A stretch of 64,000 nt of DNA from BRH-c25 sp012519325 (GTDB lineage Bacteria > Bacillota > Clostridia > Lutisporales > Lutisporaceae): assembly GCA_050950645.1 (NCBI GenBank), contig JBMNHZ010000016.1, forward strand, positions 62,001 through 126,000, given 5' to 3'. The position numbers and the translations under genes were made by a program. Position 1 is the stretch's first letter. Each line of letters opens with the position of its first letter. This document shows, one piece after another, positions 9,108 to 17,731 of the stretch. The notes beneath the pieces are model-generated. The model did not search any database. It was not told where the DNA came from and saw only the letters and a program-made list of their open reading frames with translations.

Positions 9108-9811
9108 TACCATTCAATCCTTTCTATCGGCAGCGGGTTGCTATTCAATTCTACCGATTCCACCTTCCCGTTTTTTATCCTGACCACCTTGTCCGCCATT
9201 TGTGCTAAAGGGCTGTTGTGGGTAATTATCATTACCGTCTTCTTAAATTCACGGTTCACATCACGAAGCAGCTTTAGGATGGATTTTCCGGTCATATAAT
9301 CCAGAGCGCCCGTAGGCTCATCACATAAAAGCAAGGTAGGGTTTTTGGCAACGGCCCTGGCTATGGACACTCTCTGCTGCTCACCTCCTGAAAGCTGTGC
9401 AGGAAAATTGCCCATTCTTTCACCTAATCCCACCTCCTTCAGCACCGATACCGGATCCAGGGGTTCATCACATATCTGGGCTGCAATTTCCACGTTCTCC
9501 AAAGCTGTAAGATTAGGCATAAGGTTATAAAATTGAAAAACAAACCCTATATGCTTTCTTCTATACATTGTCAGTTCATTCCGATTGAATTTTGATATAT
9601 CCTTCCCGTTTACCCAGACCTCTCCCGAAGTAGGAAAGTCCATACCCCCGAGAATATTCAGCACCGTGCTTTTTCCCGCTCCGCTGGGTCCAAGCACAAC
9701 CACCAGCTCACCGGTATCCACCTCAAAGGATATCCCGTCGACAGCCCTTATTATTACCTCGCCCATTACATATTCTTTTACTACATTTTTTACTGTAATA
9801 ATTGACCCCAT
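9107..9811 (-). CDS. ABC transporter ATP-binding protein (LolD/MacB type)
   Basis: A 234-residue ATPase. Walker A is GPSGAGKST (about residues 41-49), the Q-loop is in FVFQFYNLMP, the signature is LSGGEQQR and Walker B with the catalytic Glu is LLLCDEP, followed by the switch His in MIITHN. The sequence is typical of the o228/LolD/MacB export subfamily that pairs with FtsX-fold permeases. It is the first gene of the efflux operon, and its ATG lies about 35 nt after the predicted transcription start. It overlaps the permease start by 1 nt. Confidence 0.92.
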   Translation of the reverse strand: MGSIITVKNVVKEYVMGEVIIRAVDGISFEVDTGELVVVLGPSGAGKSTVLNILGGMDFPTSGEVWVNGKDISKFNRNELTMYRRKHIGFVFQFYNLMPNLTALENVEIAAQICDEPLDPVSVLKEVGLGERMGNFPAQLSGGEQQRVSIARAVAKNPTLLLCDEPTGALDYMTGKSILKLLRDVNREFKKTVMIITHNSPLAQMADKVVRIKNGKVESVELNSNPLPIERIEW

Positions 9812-9837
9812 TAAGTCAGCCCCCTTACACAGAACCT

Positions 9838-9897
9838 AATGACCACATGGTCATTATATTACATATTTAACCAATAGTCAATGACCGCTTGGTCATT
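9838..9897 (-). promoter_or_regulatory. Efflux-operon promoter bracketed by two TetR-type operators
   Basis: On the minus strand, TTGACT (9881-9876), a 17-bp spacer and TATAAT (9858-9853) form a near-consensus promoter. Two 18-bp dyads overlap it: AATGACCACATGGTCATT (9838-9855) over the -10/+1 region and AATGACCGCTTGGTCATT (9880-9897) over the -35. Their centres are 42 bp apart, about four helical turns. The predicted repressor is the TetR protein encoded at the end of the operon. Confidence 0.85.
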
Positions 9898-9904
9898 TTT
9901 CCCA

Positions 9905-9944
9905 CAAAAAACACCTTCTGATATTTTATTACCAGAAGGTGTTT
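9905..9944 (-). terminator. Rho-independent terminator after mazF
   Basis: The arms ACACCTTCTG and CAGAAGGTGT enclose an AT-rich loop. On the minus strand the stem is followed by TTTTTTG, so it ends the mazEF transcript just before the efflux-operon promoter. Confidence 0.8.
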
Positions 9945-9957
9945 TAAATGTATGTAT

Positions 9958-10311
9958 TCAGGCATAATCAACTAATCCGAAGCTTATCTGAATTGCGGTA
10001 TCCACCTGTTTCATAAGCTCCTCCGACAAATGGCCTATTTTTTCTTTCAATCTTCTCTTGTCTATTGTTCTTATCTGCTCCAGCAATATGACTGAGTCCT
10101 TTGTTATGCCGTATTTAAAAGCCTCCAGCTCAACATGGGTGGGCAGCTTTGCTTTATTAATCTGCGATGTTATTGCCGCTACTATGACAGTGGGACTATA
10201 TTTGTTTCCTATATCATTCTGTATGATCAATACGGGCCTTACGCCACCCTGTTCCGATCCTATCACAGGGCTTAAATCTCCATAGAAAATATCCCCTCTT
10301 CTTAAAACCAC
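9958..10311 (-). CDS. ndoA: MazF/NdoA-type endoribonuclease toxin
   Basis: A 117-residue PemK/MazF toxin, an mRNA interferase that cleaves RNA at short sequences. The family motifs LRRGDIFYGDLSPVIGSEQGGVRPVLIIQND and DSVILLEQIRTIDKRRL are complete and very close in form to Bacillus NdoA (EndoA). The GTG at 10311 was chosen because it directly follows the antitoxin stop, has GGAG 10 nt upstream and gives the usual family length; the frame stays open 10 codons further into the antitoxin gene. It sits with its antitoxin after alr, a position conserved in many Firmicutes. Confidence 0.92.
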   Translation of the reverse strand: MVLRRGDIFYGDLSPVIGSEQGGVRPVLIIQNDIGNKYSPTVIVAAITSQINKAKLPTHVELEAFKYGITKDSVILLEQIRTIDKRRLKEKIGHLSEELMKQVDTAIQISFGLVDYA

Positions 10312-10312
10312 A

Positions 10313-10588
10313 TTATTCACACTCCGCAAGCCTTGTTTCATATCCTATTATTGTTTCATAATCTGCCGTAAGCCCTATTTCTGCTAGTGTAATGTTTATT
10401 TCGGACATCTCCAGGTATCCGTTTCTCATCTTTTCTATTGTATTAGTCCTCTTTATCTCGCTTATATAAAAACGCATGGCGTCTCTGATGAATTCACTTC
10501 TATTTATACATTTACTGCATACCATATCATCAATTTCTTTTAGAAGAGAATCAGGCATGCAAACGGCAATCCTTTTTAAATCAGCCAC
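10313..10588 (-). CDS. Ribbon-helix-helix antitoxin (EndoAI/MazE type)
   Basis: A 91-residue antitoxin. The N-terminal ribbon-helix-helix KRIAVCMPDSLLKEIDDMV...NRSEFIRDAMRFYI binds DNA, and the acidic C-terminal tail is expected to wrap the toxin. The start is GTG after AGGAGG at 7 nt. The stop is one nucleotide before the toxin GTG, so the pair is coupled. The pair probably represses its own promoter. Confidence 0.88.
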   Translation of the reverse strand: MADLKRIAVCMPDSLLKEIDDMVCSKCINRSEFIRDAMRFYISEIKRTNTIEKMRNGYLEMSEINITLAEIGLTADYETIIGYETRLAECE

Positions 10589-10781
10589 ACTAGCACCTCC
10601 TAAGTTCTTTAAAGATCATATAGAATGCAAAAGCATCAATAATATGTATGAGCAAGGAGTGTAAAATCATGTATCGGAAATGCACATTGTACCATATATG
10701 ATTATACTAACCGCATATACAATATTATATACCAACTCTTATGCTATGCCTACGTACAATATATGGCAGCAATCTTCACTC

Positions 10782-11957
10782 TTAATCTATCAGATAATTA
10801 TGTACATCGACTATCTTTCCGTTCTTTATATATACCCTTGGGACTCTCTTGCTTATCATGCACACTATTTCATAGTTAATGGTATCAAGCTTTTCGGCAA
10901 GTTCATCAATAGAGATAAAACCTTCTCCCTGTTTTCCGAAAAGCACTACCTCGTCACCGACCTTTACATCCTCGATGCCTGTAACATCAATCATGCACTG
11001 GTCCATGCATATCCTTCCCACCACAGGAACTCTGCAGCCTTTTACCAATGCTTCTGCTTTGCCTGACAGCATTCTTGTAAAACCATCGGCATAACCAATT
11101 GGCAGCGATGCGATTTTGCTCCTCCTCGGGGCGATGAATTTTCTTCCGTAACTTACGCTCTGTCCGGCTTCTATTTCCTTGACATGTGATATTCTGACCT
11201 TCAGTGACATAACCTGTTTAAGTTCAATCTTATCAAGCATCACCTCATCTGAGGGTTTCAGACCGTAGAGGATTATACCTGCCCTGACCATATTAAGATG
11301 CATACCCGGCAGGTCAATTATTGTAGCACTGTTTCCACAGTGTTTTAAGTTTATCCTGACATTCTCTCTTTCAAGCTCCTGACATATCCATCTGAATTTT
11401 TCAAATTGTTCTTCCGTATATGCTTTATCCAAGGTATCAGCCACTGCGAAATGTGTAAATGTACCTTCAATTACGATGTTAGGCAGCCGGCTGATTTTCT
11501 TTATAAGCTGTACCGAGTCCTTGTCAGGCTTCAAGCCTATCCTTCCCATTCCCGTGTCTACCTTGATATGGATTTTTGCAGTTTTCTTCTGCCTCACTGC
11601 TTCCTTTGAAATTTCTTCCGCCAAATCCCAGGAATAAACAGCCTGCTCCAAATTATAGCTTATTATTTCCTCTGACCTTTCTTCATCGGTAAAGCCCATG
11701 ATAAGAATTGGAACTTCAAAACCTGCTTTTCGGAGCTCTATACCCTCATCCAAAACAGCAACGGCAAATCTGTCCGCTCCATTGTCCAAAAGTGTTTGTG
11801 CTATTTTTTTTGCCCCATGTCCATAACCATCGGCTTTAATAACTGCTGTTACAAGTGCATCTTTGTCAGAAAGCCTCCTTATTTCCCTCATATTGTGGGA
11901 AAGCGCATCCAGGTCCACTTCCGCCCATGCGGCCCTGATTTTCTTCAGATCGTACAT
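10782..11957 (-). CDS. alr: Alanine racemase
   Basis: A 391-residue PLP enzyme converting L- to D-alanine for peptidoglycan. The PLP-lysine motif is AVIKADGYGHGA (about residues 39-50); the second active-site region includes SYGRKFIAPRRSKIASLPIGYADG and RICMDQCMIDVT, with the conserved catalytic Tyr in the C-terminal domain. The ATG at 11957 lies about 9 nt after GGAG; an ATG three codons upstream touches the ribosome site and is less likely. The first 92 bp overlap the end of the upstream lipoprotein gene in another frame, which is unusual. Confidence 0.95.
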   Translation of the reverse strand: MYDLKKIRAAWAEVDLDALSHNMREIRRLSDKDALVTAVIKADGYGHGAKKIAQTLLDNGADRFAVAVLDEGIELRKAGFEVPILIMGFTDEERSEEIISYNLEQAVYSWDLAEEISKEAVRQKKTAKIHIKVDTGMGRIGLKPDKDSVQLIKKISRLPNIVIEGTFTHFAVADTLDKAYTEEQFEKFRWICQELERENVRINLKHCGNSATIIDLPGMHLNMVRAGIILYGLKPSDEVMLDKIELKQVMSLKVRISHVKEIEAGQSVSYGRKFIAPRRSKIASLPIGYADGFTRMLSGKAEALVKGCRVPVVGRICMDQCMIDVTGIEDVKVGDEVVLFGKQGEGFISIDELAEKLDTINYEIVCMISKRVPRVYIKNGKIVDVHNYLID

Positions 11958-12585
11958 TTTTATCATCTCCTATAATTTCAAAATCCCCGTCATCCAACCT
12001 GGGATTGTATACAAAATTATAATAGTAGATTTCTACGTTTATCCTGCCGTCGTTTCCATATATTTCCGCCCTTAGGGGCACAATGTCAACCGCATCGATC
12101 CAAAGTTTTTCAATATGCATGTACCTGTTTTGCTCAGGTATCTCAAATTCTACAACAATGCACTCTTTTTCACCGTATTTTTCATTGCTGATTTTAATTT
12201 TATCTGTTTTTCTGATATGTTCCATAAAGGAACCTATAAAGCTGTTATACTCCACAGAGTGCGAGAAATTCTCAGTTATAAGATACTGGTTTATTCGCGG
12301 ATGATATATATAAGAGCTGCTTCCGTTATATATCGTCACCTGTCCCTGAAGCTCCCCGGGTGCCAATACTTCAACCCTGTATTTGTCCGGCTTTTTATAG
12401 AAGTGTTTCAGCTTGTATTCCATAGTACTTCTGTTGTTTGTGACTCTCATAGTCACATCGCAGGTGTAGTCCTCCAGTTTTAAAAGCCTTTTGCTTGCCT
12501 CCTCGAAGCTTTTTTCCCTGTTTATTACTCCACAGGCTGTAAAAATCACACACACAATAAGCATACAAATAATTTTACGATACAT
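11866..12585 (-). CDS. LolA-like lipoprotein (outer-membrane-lipoprotein-sorting family)
   Basis: A 239-residue lipoprotein. The N-terminal signal MYRKIICMLIVCVIFTAC ends in Cys18, the expected lipid-attachment site, although Phe at -3 is not the textbook lipobox. The rest is a LolA/LppX-like beta fold (RLLKLEDYTCDVTMRVTNN, KYRVEVLAPGELQGQVTIYNG, KLWIDAVDIVPLRAEIY). In Firmicutes this family is found between acpS and alr; its role there is not known. The ATG at 12585 follows GGAGGG. The last 30 residues are read from DNA that also encodes the start of alr, so this tail may be a late extension. Confidence 0.8.
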   Translation of the reverse strand: MYRKIICMLIVCVIFTACGVINREKSFEEASKRLLKLEDYTCDVTMRVTNNRSTMEYKLKHFYKKPDKYRVEVLAPGELQGQVTIYNGSSSYIYHPRINQYLITENFSHSVEYNSFIGSFMEHIRKTDKIKISNEKYGEKECIVVEFEIPEQNRYMHIEKLWIDAVDIVPLRAEIYGNDGRINVEIYYYNFVYNPRLDDGDFEIIGDDKNVRSEENQGRMGGSGPGCAFPQYEGNKEAF

Positions 12586-12649
12586 AATATGCCCTCCTAT
12601 CGCCCTGTATCGCATTATTCATACACTATTGTATGTGAAATGTCTATTA

Positions 12650-13096
12650 TTAATGAATATTCTTCCTTGCATCTTCGTGAATTTGAAAGAATAAATCTCC
12701 GATAACCATGCCTTCTCTTTCCATAGAAACTTCCGCTATTGCAGTAGCTGTTGCAAATTCTTTGGAATGGGATATTGTTACATGAACTATTCCTATTCCG
12801 TTATCCTCTACAAACTGTTTAACATTTCCGCTAAAGCGGACTATAGGCTTTCCTATAGAGCCTCTTAGAATTTCTACGTCCTTCCACCTGAAACCTCTTA
12901 AACCTGTGCCCAATGCCTTAAGTACAGCTTCCTTAGCAGAAAAACCTCCTGCAATATGCTGTGCTTTCATATCCTTTTTCTTGTAAAATTCCATCTCCTG
13001 CTCGGTGAATAATCTTTCGACAAATCTAGGGCTTCTAGATATTGCCTTCTTAATTCTTTTTATTTCAATTATATCAGTTCCAATACCGAATATCAT
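12650..13096 (-). CDS. acpS: Holo-[acyl-carrier-protein] synthase
   Basis: A 148-residue 4'-phosphopantetheinyl transferase that activates acyl carrier protein. The family motifs are GIGTDIIEIKRI at the N-terminus (Mg-binding Asp), FTEQEMEFY, and GGFSAKEAVLKALGTGLRGFRWKDVEI (Glu-Lys active site), with VTISHSKEFATA near the end. It is about 20 residues longer than typical because of a C-terminal tail. The ATG at 13096 gives the standard N-terminus MIFGIGTD with GGAG 7 nt upstream; an ATG one codon earlier is the alternative. Many clostridia carry nnrD next to acpS; none is present here. Confidence 0.92.
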   Translation of the reverse strand: MIFGIGTDIIEIKRIKKAISRSPRFVERLFTEQEMEFYKKKDMKAQHIAGGFSAKEAVLKALGTGLRGFRWKDVEILRGSIGKPIVRFSGNVKQFVEDNGIGIVHVTISHSKEFATATAIAEVSMEREGMVIGDLFFQIHEDARKNIH

Positions 13097-13307
13097 CATA
13101 TCACTCCCGTATATGGAATATGCCGATGTATACTGTATCAAATAAACGTTATAAGGTGCTCCAAATATGTGCCGCACATTATTTTTATATATTCTACAAG
13201 AAAATCCTATATCCTTTCATTAATATTTATATCGTGAAAAAGTTTTATCATTAAAAAATTAAGTGCTGTTTTCACTGCATATGAATCACGAAAAATATGG
13301 TACGTTA

Positions 13308-13356
13308 ATATCAAAAATAAAGGCTGATTCCACTTCTGCAGCAAAATCAGCCTTAG
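13308..13356 (-). terminator. Terminator after the coiled-coil gene
   Basis: Perfect 10-bp arms AAGGCTGATT (13320-13329) and AATCAGCCTT (13345-13354). On the minus strand the stem is followed by TTATTTTTG, giving a rho-independent terminator between the coiled-coil gene and acpS. The rest of the 13100-13363 gap shows no gene. Confidence 0.75.
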
Positions 13357-13363
13357 TACACAC

Positions 13364-13963
13364 CTATGGCAAAAAATTTTCATCAAGACTTTCCATTTCA
13401 TCTGCACCGACCATTCCATGAACAAATGAATACAGCTTGTTTATTCTTTCTTCCATATCAACCTTTTTCTGTATCAAATCTGCTAGCTTATGCCTGATTT
13501 CGTTCACCTGCTCCTGACACTTCTCTGACTCCGAACGGTTCTCCTTTATAAGCTCATAAGCCCTCTTTATTGTCTCCTTGAGAAGTCGCATATTCATATC
13601 ATTTATTCGATCCGGGATAGACTCCATTTCTTCTAATAGCTTCGGCATCTTCTTATTAATTTCAATAATTTCTTTTTCTGCCTCAGCCATTTTGGAAAGA
13701 GCGGCTTTATCGTTGTTTTCATTTATATCCTTTGAAAGATATAATATTTTATTCATAAGCATTTTTTTTCTTTTTTCCAGGTTATTAAGCTCAAAATCGC
13801 ATTCCTTCTTCCTTTTAATGAGCTCCTCAAGGGCGGTAATTATTTTTTGCATGCTCCTGGATTTATTACCGGAAAAAAGCTGTATCCACTCCGGTACATA
13901 GATAAGTATCGGAATTTTATTTCTTTTTACTATATTGTCTTTAAATTCAATGTTTTTCCCCAT
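13364..13963 (-). CDS. Predicted coiled-coil protein of unknown function
   Basis: A 199-residue protein without a signal peptide or membrane helix. A short N-terminal segment (NKIPILIYVPEWIQLFSG) is followed by about 150 residues of heptad-rich helix (KIITALEELIKRKKECDFEL and on through EERINKLYSFVHGMVG). I do not recognise a characterised family. The ATG at 13963 has AGAGG 6 nt upstream; an in-frame ATG 11 codons earlier lacks a ribosome site. The gene stands alone, with its own terminator downstream and ISLre2 copy A upstream. Confidence 0.65.
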   Translation of the reverse strand: MGKNIEFKDNIVKRNKIPILIYVPEWIQLFSGNKSRSMQKIITALEELIKRKKECDFELNNLEKRKKMLMNKILYLSKDINENNDKAALSKMAEAEKEIIEINKKMPKLLEEMESIPDRINDMNMRLLKETIKRAYELIKENRSESEKCQEQVNEIRHKLADLIQKKVDMEERINKLYSFVHGMVGADEMESLDENFLP

Positions 13964-14191
13964 ATATGACCTCTCCATTCGGCACAGCATATCCACTGAA
14001 TATTTTATCCTCTCGCGGATGCCTTAAGCCGGTTTATTACAACCTTTGCCTTAATAATTATTTTACATGAATTTTACTATAAATACAAATACAGTTAAGA
14101 GTTTGTTACTGTCAAGTAAATGTTGGCAACTTTCCTTCATACAAATTTTTTGTAAATGTATTTGTAAATTTGATCGCATTTATTCCACGTT

Positions 14192-14312
14192 CCTATTGAC
14201 ATGGGGACCCCTGTACCCTCTGGACTCCTGTTTTTAGGCGGAATTAGCCTATATTTTATGCGTCTTTCCGCCGCCAAGATTTTACCAGAGGGTACCACCC
14301 CATGTAAATAGG
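14192..14312. repeat. Long subterminal hairpin inside the IS
   Basis: In the 240-bp non-coding tail behind the transposase, CCTATTGACATGGGG (14192-14206) pairs with CCCCATGTAAATAGG (14298-14312) with one mismatch. Inside it, GTACCCTCTGG (14213-14223) pairs perfectly with CCAGAGGGTAC (14285-14295). The loop contains a smaller GGCGGA/TCCGCC stem. The structure is preserved in copies B and C. It could block read-through into the element or take part in transposition. Confidence 0.75.
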
Positions 14313-14344
14313 CTTTCGCGGCATAAACGCTATGTTTAGTTATA

Positions 14345-15799
14345 TTACCTATAGACTAAATCGGTGAAATTTCTCATGTCAAACATGCTGCGTATTGCTT
14401 TCCTCCCATTGGTAACTGGATAATTCGTAAATGGTCTTTGCCCCTTGTGTATATTCCCGTCTTTACCTTTCCCGTCTTTTTTAGGAGCTTTCGATGCACT
14501 TAGTATCTGAATTATCTCCGCAGTTTTTTCTTCCGGTAATACAATCTTTGAAAACCTTTCAACAACCTCATTTAATCGTTTACTCGCCTTGGCAGCTAAT
14601 AACTTACCTAAATTATTAGCTCCTTCGATACTCCAGCTTGCTTTACGATGTTTCATCCTCTGGGATATTATGTCACATATGTGATGTTCCATAGTCCCGA
14701 GATTGCGGTACTCTATCCCTAAAGGGGGCTTTGGAATATCTAACCCTCTTTCCTGGTAAGGTATTAAGCCGTCTCGGTTTTCTTTAAAATATGAGTATAA
14801 TCCCTTAAGCTTCTTTTGCTCTTTTTCGTCTTCTGCATTATTTACTAATCCCGCAATATATGTTAAAGTCTCATTAATTTCGTTGTTATTCAAAAGTTTT
14901 AGTATGGCTTTTCTTTGTTCCGCATCCCTTACACTTTTCAGTATTGCCTTATTTTTATGGAAAGGATCAAGCTGATAATGTACTGTATCATCTATACCAT
15001 GCTTTATCCAGTCAGCTCCGTCACCATTAAGTATCCTCATTTGTATCTCATCGACATTGTATTCCATTGCTATCATTGCTTCTTTTATTCTGTAAAACTC
15101 AGATATATCTTCAAAGCCTGCACAGGCTACTTTATTTACCAGTTCGTATCTATTCTTGCTGACTTCTTTCCAGCCTTCATATGCTACGGCTACTTTCATT
15201 TCAAGCTTCTTGCCTGACTTCGGGCGGTCCTTCCCTTGTATATTTATATATACCCCGTCTGCCTCTTCAAAAAGAACCGGAACTTCCTTTTCCCCACACA
15301 ATTGATTCTTCTCTGCTGCTTTAGCCAGTTCGGTTTCACTTTCTTTTACCTTTTGCCCTAAAGCTTGAACCACATTCCATACACCGCCATGGCTGATACT
15401 TTGTCCCGTTAGCTCAGTTATATTATCTGCAGCATTACGGTAAGATGTTATGCTGGCGTTTTCTACTATCTTTTCCGCCAGGTTTGTCGATATCAGCCCT
15501 ATCGTATCGAATCCCAAAAGTTCATCCAACAAATATATAAATGATTTTCTGCCTTCATCATCTTTACTTTCATAAATTACACGGGAAAATTCGACTTCTC
15601 CCATAAGGGTTTTTATTGATGTGTCCCTCCCTCCTCTATGTCTATATTTTGATTTATCTCTTTCTTCTGCAAGCCTCTTATCCATTGCTTCTAAAACACT
15701 TTTAAGAATTTCGCGAGCTATCTGGCATCCATAAGCATAAATTTCCTTTTCTAACCTATTGAATGATAAATCCTTTTCATTTACAATTATATCAATCAT
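14345..15799 (-). CDS. ISLre2-family transposase (UPF0236), copy A
   Basis: A 484-residue transposase of the ISLre2/UPF0236 family. Visible landmarks are KYRHRGGRDTSIKTLMGEVEFSR near the N-terminus, GDGADWIKHGIDDTVHYQLDPFHKNKA in the middle (acidic catalytic-type residues), and the C-terminal HHICDIISQRMKHRKASWSIEGANNL. The ATG at 15799 has GGAG 8 nt upstream. The frame is intact, so this copy may supply transposase to the others. It is read toward the coiled-coil gene. Confidence 0.93.
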   Translation of the reverse strand: MIDIIVNEKDLSFNRLEKEIYAYGCQIAREILKSVLEAMDKRLAEERDKSKYRHRGGRDTSIKTLMGEVEFSRVIYESKDDEGRKSFIYLLDELLGFDTIGLISTNLAEKIVENASITSYRNAADNITELTGQSISHGGVWNVVQALGQKVKESETELAKAAEKNQLCGEKEVPVLFEEADGVYINIQGKDRPKSGKKLEMKVAVAYEGWKEVSKNRYELVNKVACAGFEDISEFYRIKEAMIAMEYNVDEIQMRILNGDGADWIKHGIDDTVHYQLDPFHKNKAILKSVRDAEQRKAILKLLNNNEINETLTYIAGLVNNAEDEKEQKKLKGLYSYFKENRDGLIPYQERGLDIPKPPLGIEYRNLGTMEHHICDIISQRMKHRKASWSIEGANNLGKLLAAKASKRLNEVVERFSKIVLPEEKTAEIIQILSASKAPKKDGKGKDGNIHKGQRPFTNYPVTNGRKAIRSMFDMRNFTDLVYR

Positions 15800-15884
15800 A
15801 CAAATCACTCCTGTCTATGTTTTCTTAGCAATTACATTTTACAGTTTGATTTGTATGATGGGAAGGGGTTTTTGCCTCTTCCTT

Positions 15885-17603
15885 TTATTTTTGCCAATTA
15901 TTTTGCCAATGAAAATTATACTCTAAGTAAGAGTTTTTCATATCCTCTTCCACTGCACTGTACGTTTTATAGCCTCCGCTCAGATTTCTAACATTATTGA
16001 AGCCATTTTGCATCAGTATTCTGGCTCCTATATAAGAACGCTGTCCTACCCGGCAGTTGACGATAATATCTTTATCTCCGGGTATCTCCTTAAGTCTGCT
16101 TCTTAATTGTTCCAGGGGAATATTCACTGCATTGGGGATATGTCCCTGCTGATATTCGGATGGCTCCCGCACATCCAAAATGAAAGTCTCACTTATATCC
16201 GCATTCATTGCCTCATACCAGTAAGCCACCTTGACATCCCCATTCAAAACGTTGCTTCCCACATAACCGGCCATGTTTACAGGGTCCTTTGCAGATGAGA
16301 AGGGCGGGGCATAAGCAAGCTCAAACTCCTGCAAGTCATGTACCGTCATCCTGTGCCTTACTGCTATCGCAATATCATCTATCCTCTTATCCACACCGTT
16401 ATATCCGGCTATCTGGGCACCCAATACCCTGCCCTGAAGAGTATATACAAGCTTTATTGCCATTGTGCCTCCTCCCGGATAATAGTCTGCATGGGAGATT
16501 GAATGTGTAATAGTGGTTAAATAGTCTTCCCCGAGTTTCTTACCAAGCTTCTTGAGAGTTTTCTCATTAACTCCTGTTGATGCTGCAGCCATATCAAATA
16601 CTTTTGCAATTGCCGTCCCTTGTGTCCCTTTATAAACTTCCCTGCGTCCCGCAATATTGTTTGCCACTATTCTTCCCTGCTTGTTTGCAGGTCCTGCAAG
16701 GGGTATTAATGCCGGGCTGCCGCTTATATAGTCCGTTACTTCAATTACATCTCCCAAAGCATAAATATACGGATCGGAGGTCTGAAGATACTCATTTACC
16801 TTAATTCCTCCCGTGATGCCGACTTCAAGTCCGGCTTCCTTTGCCAGCTTGTTGTTTGGTTTCACACCTATGGAAAGTATTACCATATCCGCTGATATCC
16901 TCCTGCCGCTTTGCAGCACCACAACTGTCCTGTTTCCCTCGGGTTCAAAAGCCTTAACCCCGTCCTTCAAGTGGAGCCCGCAGCCTTTGCTTCTTACATG
17001 ATTATGAACTATGGCAGCCATTTCATAATCCAAAGGTGCCATAACCTGGTCAAGAGCTTCAACAATATCAACCTTCAATCCTGCCTTATGAAGGTTTTCA
17101 GCCATCTCAAGGCCTATGAAGCCTCCTCCTACAACTACGGCATTCTGCGGTTTATTCTCATGGAGAAAGCCTTTAATCGAATCGGTGTCCGGAATATCTC
17201 TTAAGGTATATATGTTGGGGCTGTCTATACCAGGGATAGGCGGCCTGACAGGAGCAGCACCCGGCGAAAGCACAAGTACGTCATAGTTCTCCTCATATGT
17301 GCTTCCATCTCTTATATTTTTGACTTCAACCACCTTTCGCTGTCTGTCTATTCTTATTACTTCCGAAAGATCCCTCACATCAATATTGAACCGGGCCTTC
17401 ATAGCCTCTGCAGTCTGCACCAAAAGATTCTTCCTCTCTTTTATTGCTTCCCCGATATAATAGGGAAGGCCGCAGTTTGCAAAGGAAATGTACATACCCT
17501 TCTCAAACATTATTATATCCATATTTTCATCAAGTCGCCTAAGCCTTGCAGCTGCAGATGCACCCCCTGCAACCCCTCCTACAATAAGCACTTTTTTATT
17601 CAT
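15885..17603 (-). CDS. CoA-disulfide reductase/NADH oxidase with rhodanese domain, C-terminus extended by IS
   Basis: A 572-residue flavoprotein with GGVAGGASAAARLRR (FAD site), active-site Cys44 in SFANCGLPYY, a second dinucleotide site (VVVGGGFIGLEMAE) and a C-terminal rhodanese domain (about residues 455-550) with catalytic Cys in VNCRVGQRSY. CoADR-RHD enzymes reduce CoA per- or disulfides and handle sulfane sulfur. The ATG at 17603 has GGAGG 7 nt upstream. Copy A of the IS inserted at the original TAA: the pre-insertion gene would end at Lys-Asn-Ser, and 14 residues (YLEYNFHWQNNWQK) are now read from the IS. A consensus promoter with a CsoR/CstR-like operator lies upstream. Confidence 0.9.
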   Translation of the reverse strand: MNKKVLIVGGVAGGASAAARLRRLDENMDIIMFEKGMYISFANCGLPYYIGEAIKERKNLLVQTAEAMKARFNIDVRDLSEVIRIDRQRKVVEVKNIRDGSTYEENYDVLVLSPGAAPVRPPIPGIDSPNIYTLRDIPDTDSIKGFLHENKPQNAVVVGGGFIGLEMAENLHKAGLKVDIVEALDQVMAPLDYEMAAIVHNHVRSKGCGLHLKDGVKAFEPEGNRTVVVLQSGRRISADMVILSIGVKPNNKLAKEAGLEVGITGGIKVNEYLQTSDPYIYALGDVIEVTDYISGSPALIPLAGPANKQGRIVANNIAGRREVYKGTQGTAIAKVFDMAAASTGVNEKTLKKLGKKLGEDYLTTITHSISHADYYPGGGTMAIKLVYTLQGRVLGAQIAGYNGVDKRIDDIAIAVRHRMTVHDLQEFELAYAPPFSSAKDPVNMAGYVGSNVLNGDVKVAYWYEAMNADISETFILDVREPSEYQQGHIPNAVNIPLEQLRSRLKEIPGDKDIIVNCRVGQRSYIGARILMQNGFNNVRNLSGGYKTYSAVEEDMKNSYLEYNFHWQNNWQK

Positions 17604-17642
17604 ATCCATACCTCCTCGTATTATCACATATCTATTAATATC

Positions 17643-17695
17643 TATACCCATGGGGGGTATACCTTTATTATATTTTTATATGCTCCTGTTGTCAA
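17643..17695 (-). promoter_or_regulatory. Consensus promoter and CsoR/CstR-like operator of the CoADR-RHD gene
   Basis: On the minus strand TTGACA (17695-17690), a 17-bp spacer and TATAAT (17672-17667) form a perfect consensus promoter. TATACCCATGGGGGGTATA (17643-17661) covers the predicted start and has perfect 7-bp arms, TATACCC and GGGTATA. This layout fits repression by a CsoR-family copper or persulfide sensor. No such regulator is encoded in the window. Confidence 0.8.
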
Positions 17696-17731
17696 GAATC
17701 TATATAATCTTTTTATCCGCAGTATAAATTC

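Larger units (their letters stand above)
14105..15927 (-). mobile_element. ISLre2-family insertion sequence, copy A (1823 bp, intact)
   Basis: A complete element with one transposase gene. It is flanked by a perfect 9-bp target duplication, TAAGAGTTT at 14096-14104 and 15928-15936, which fixes both ends. 9-bp duplications are typical of ISLre2. The ends read GTTACTGTCAAGTAAATG on the 14105 side and, inward from 15927 on the minus strand, CTTAGAGTATAATTTTCATT. Both ends carry TTGGCAA shortly inside, but the inverted repeat is weak. Copy B (47863-49687) is nearly identical, and the visible 351 bp of copy C (63650-64000) are identical to this copy. It landed in the stop codon of the neighbouring reductase gene. 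Confidence 0.93.

Noticed and set aside
13207..13425. Minus-strand 72-codon open frame
   Set aside because: It overlaps the end of the coiled-coil gene and a clear terminator, has no ribosome site and no protein-like composition.
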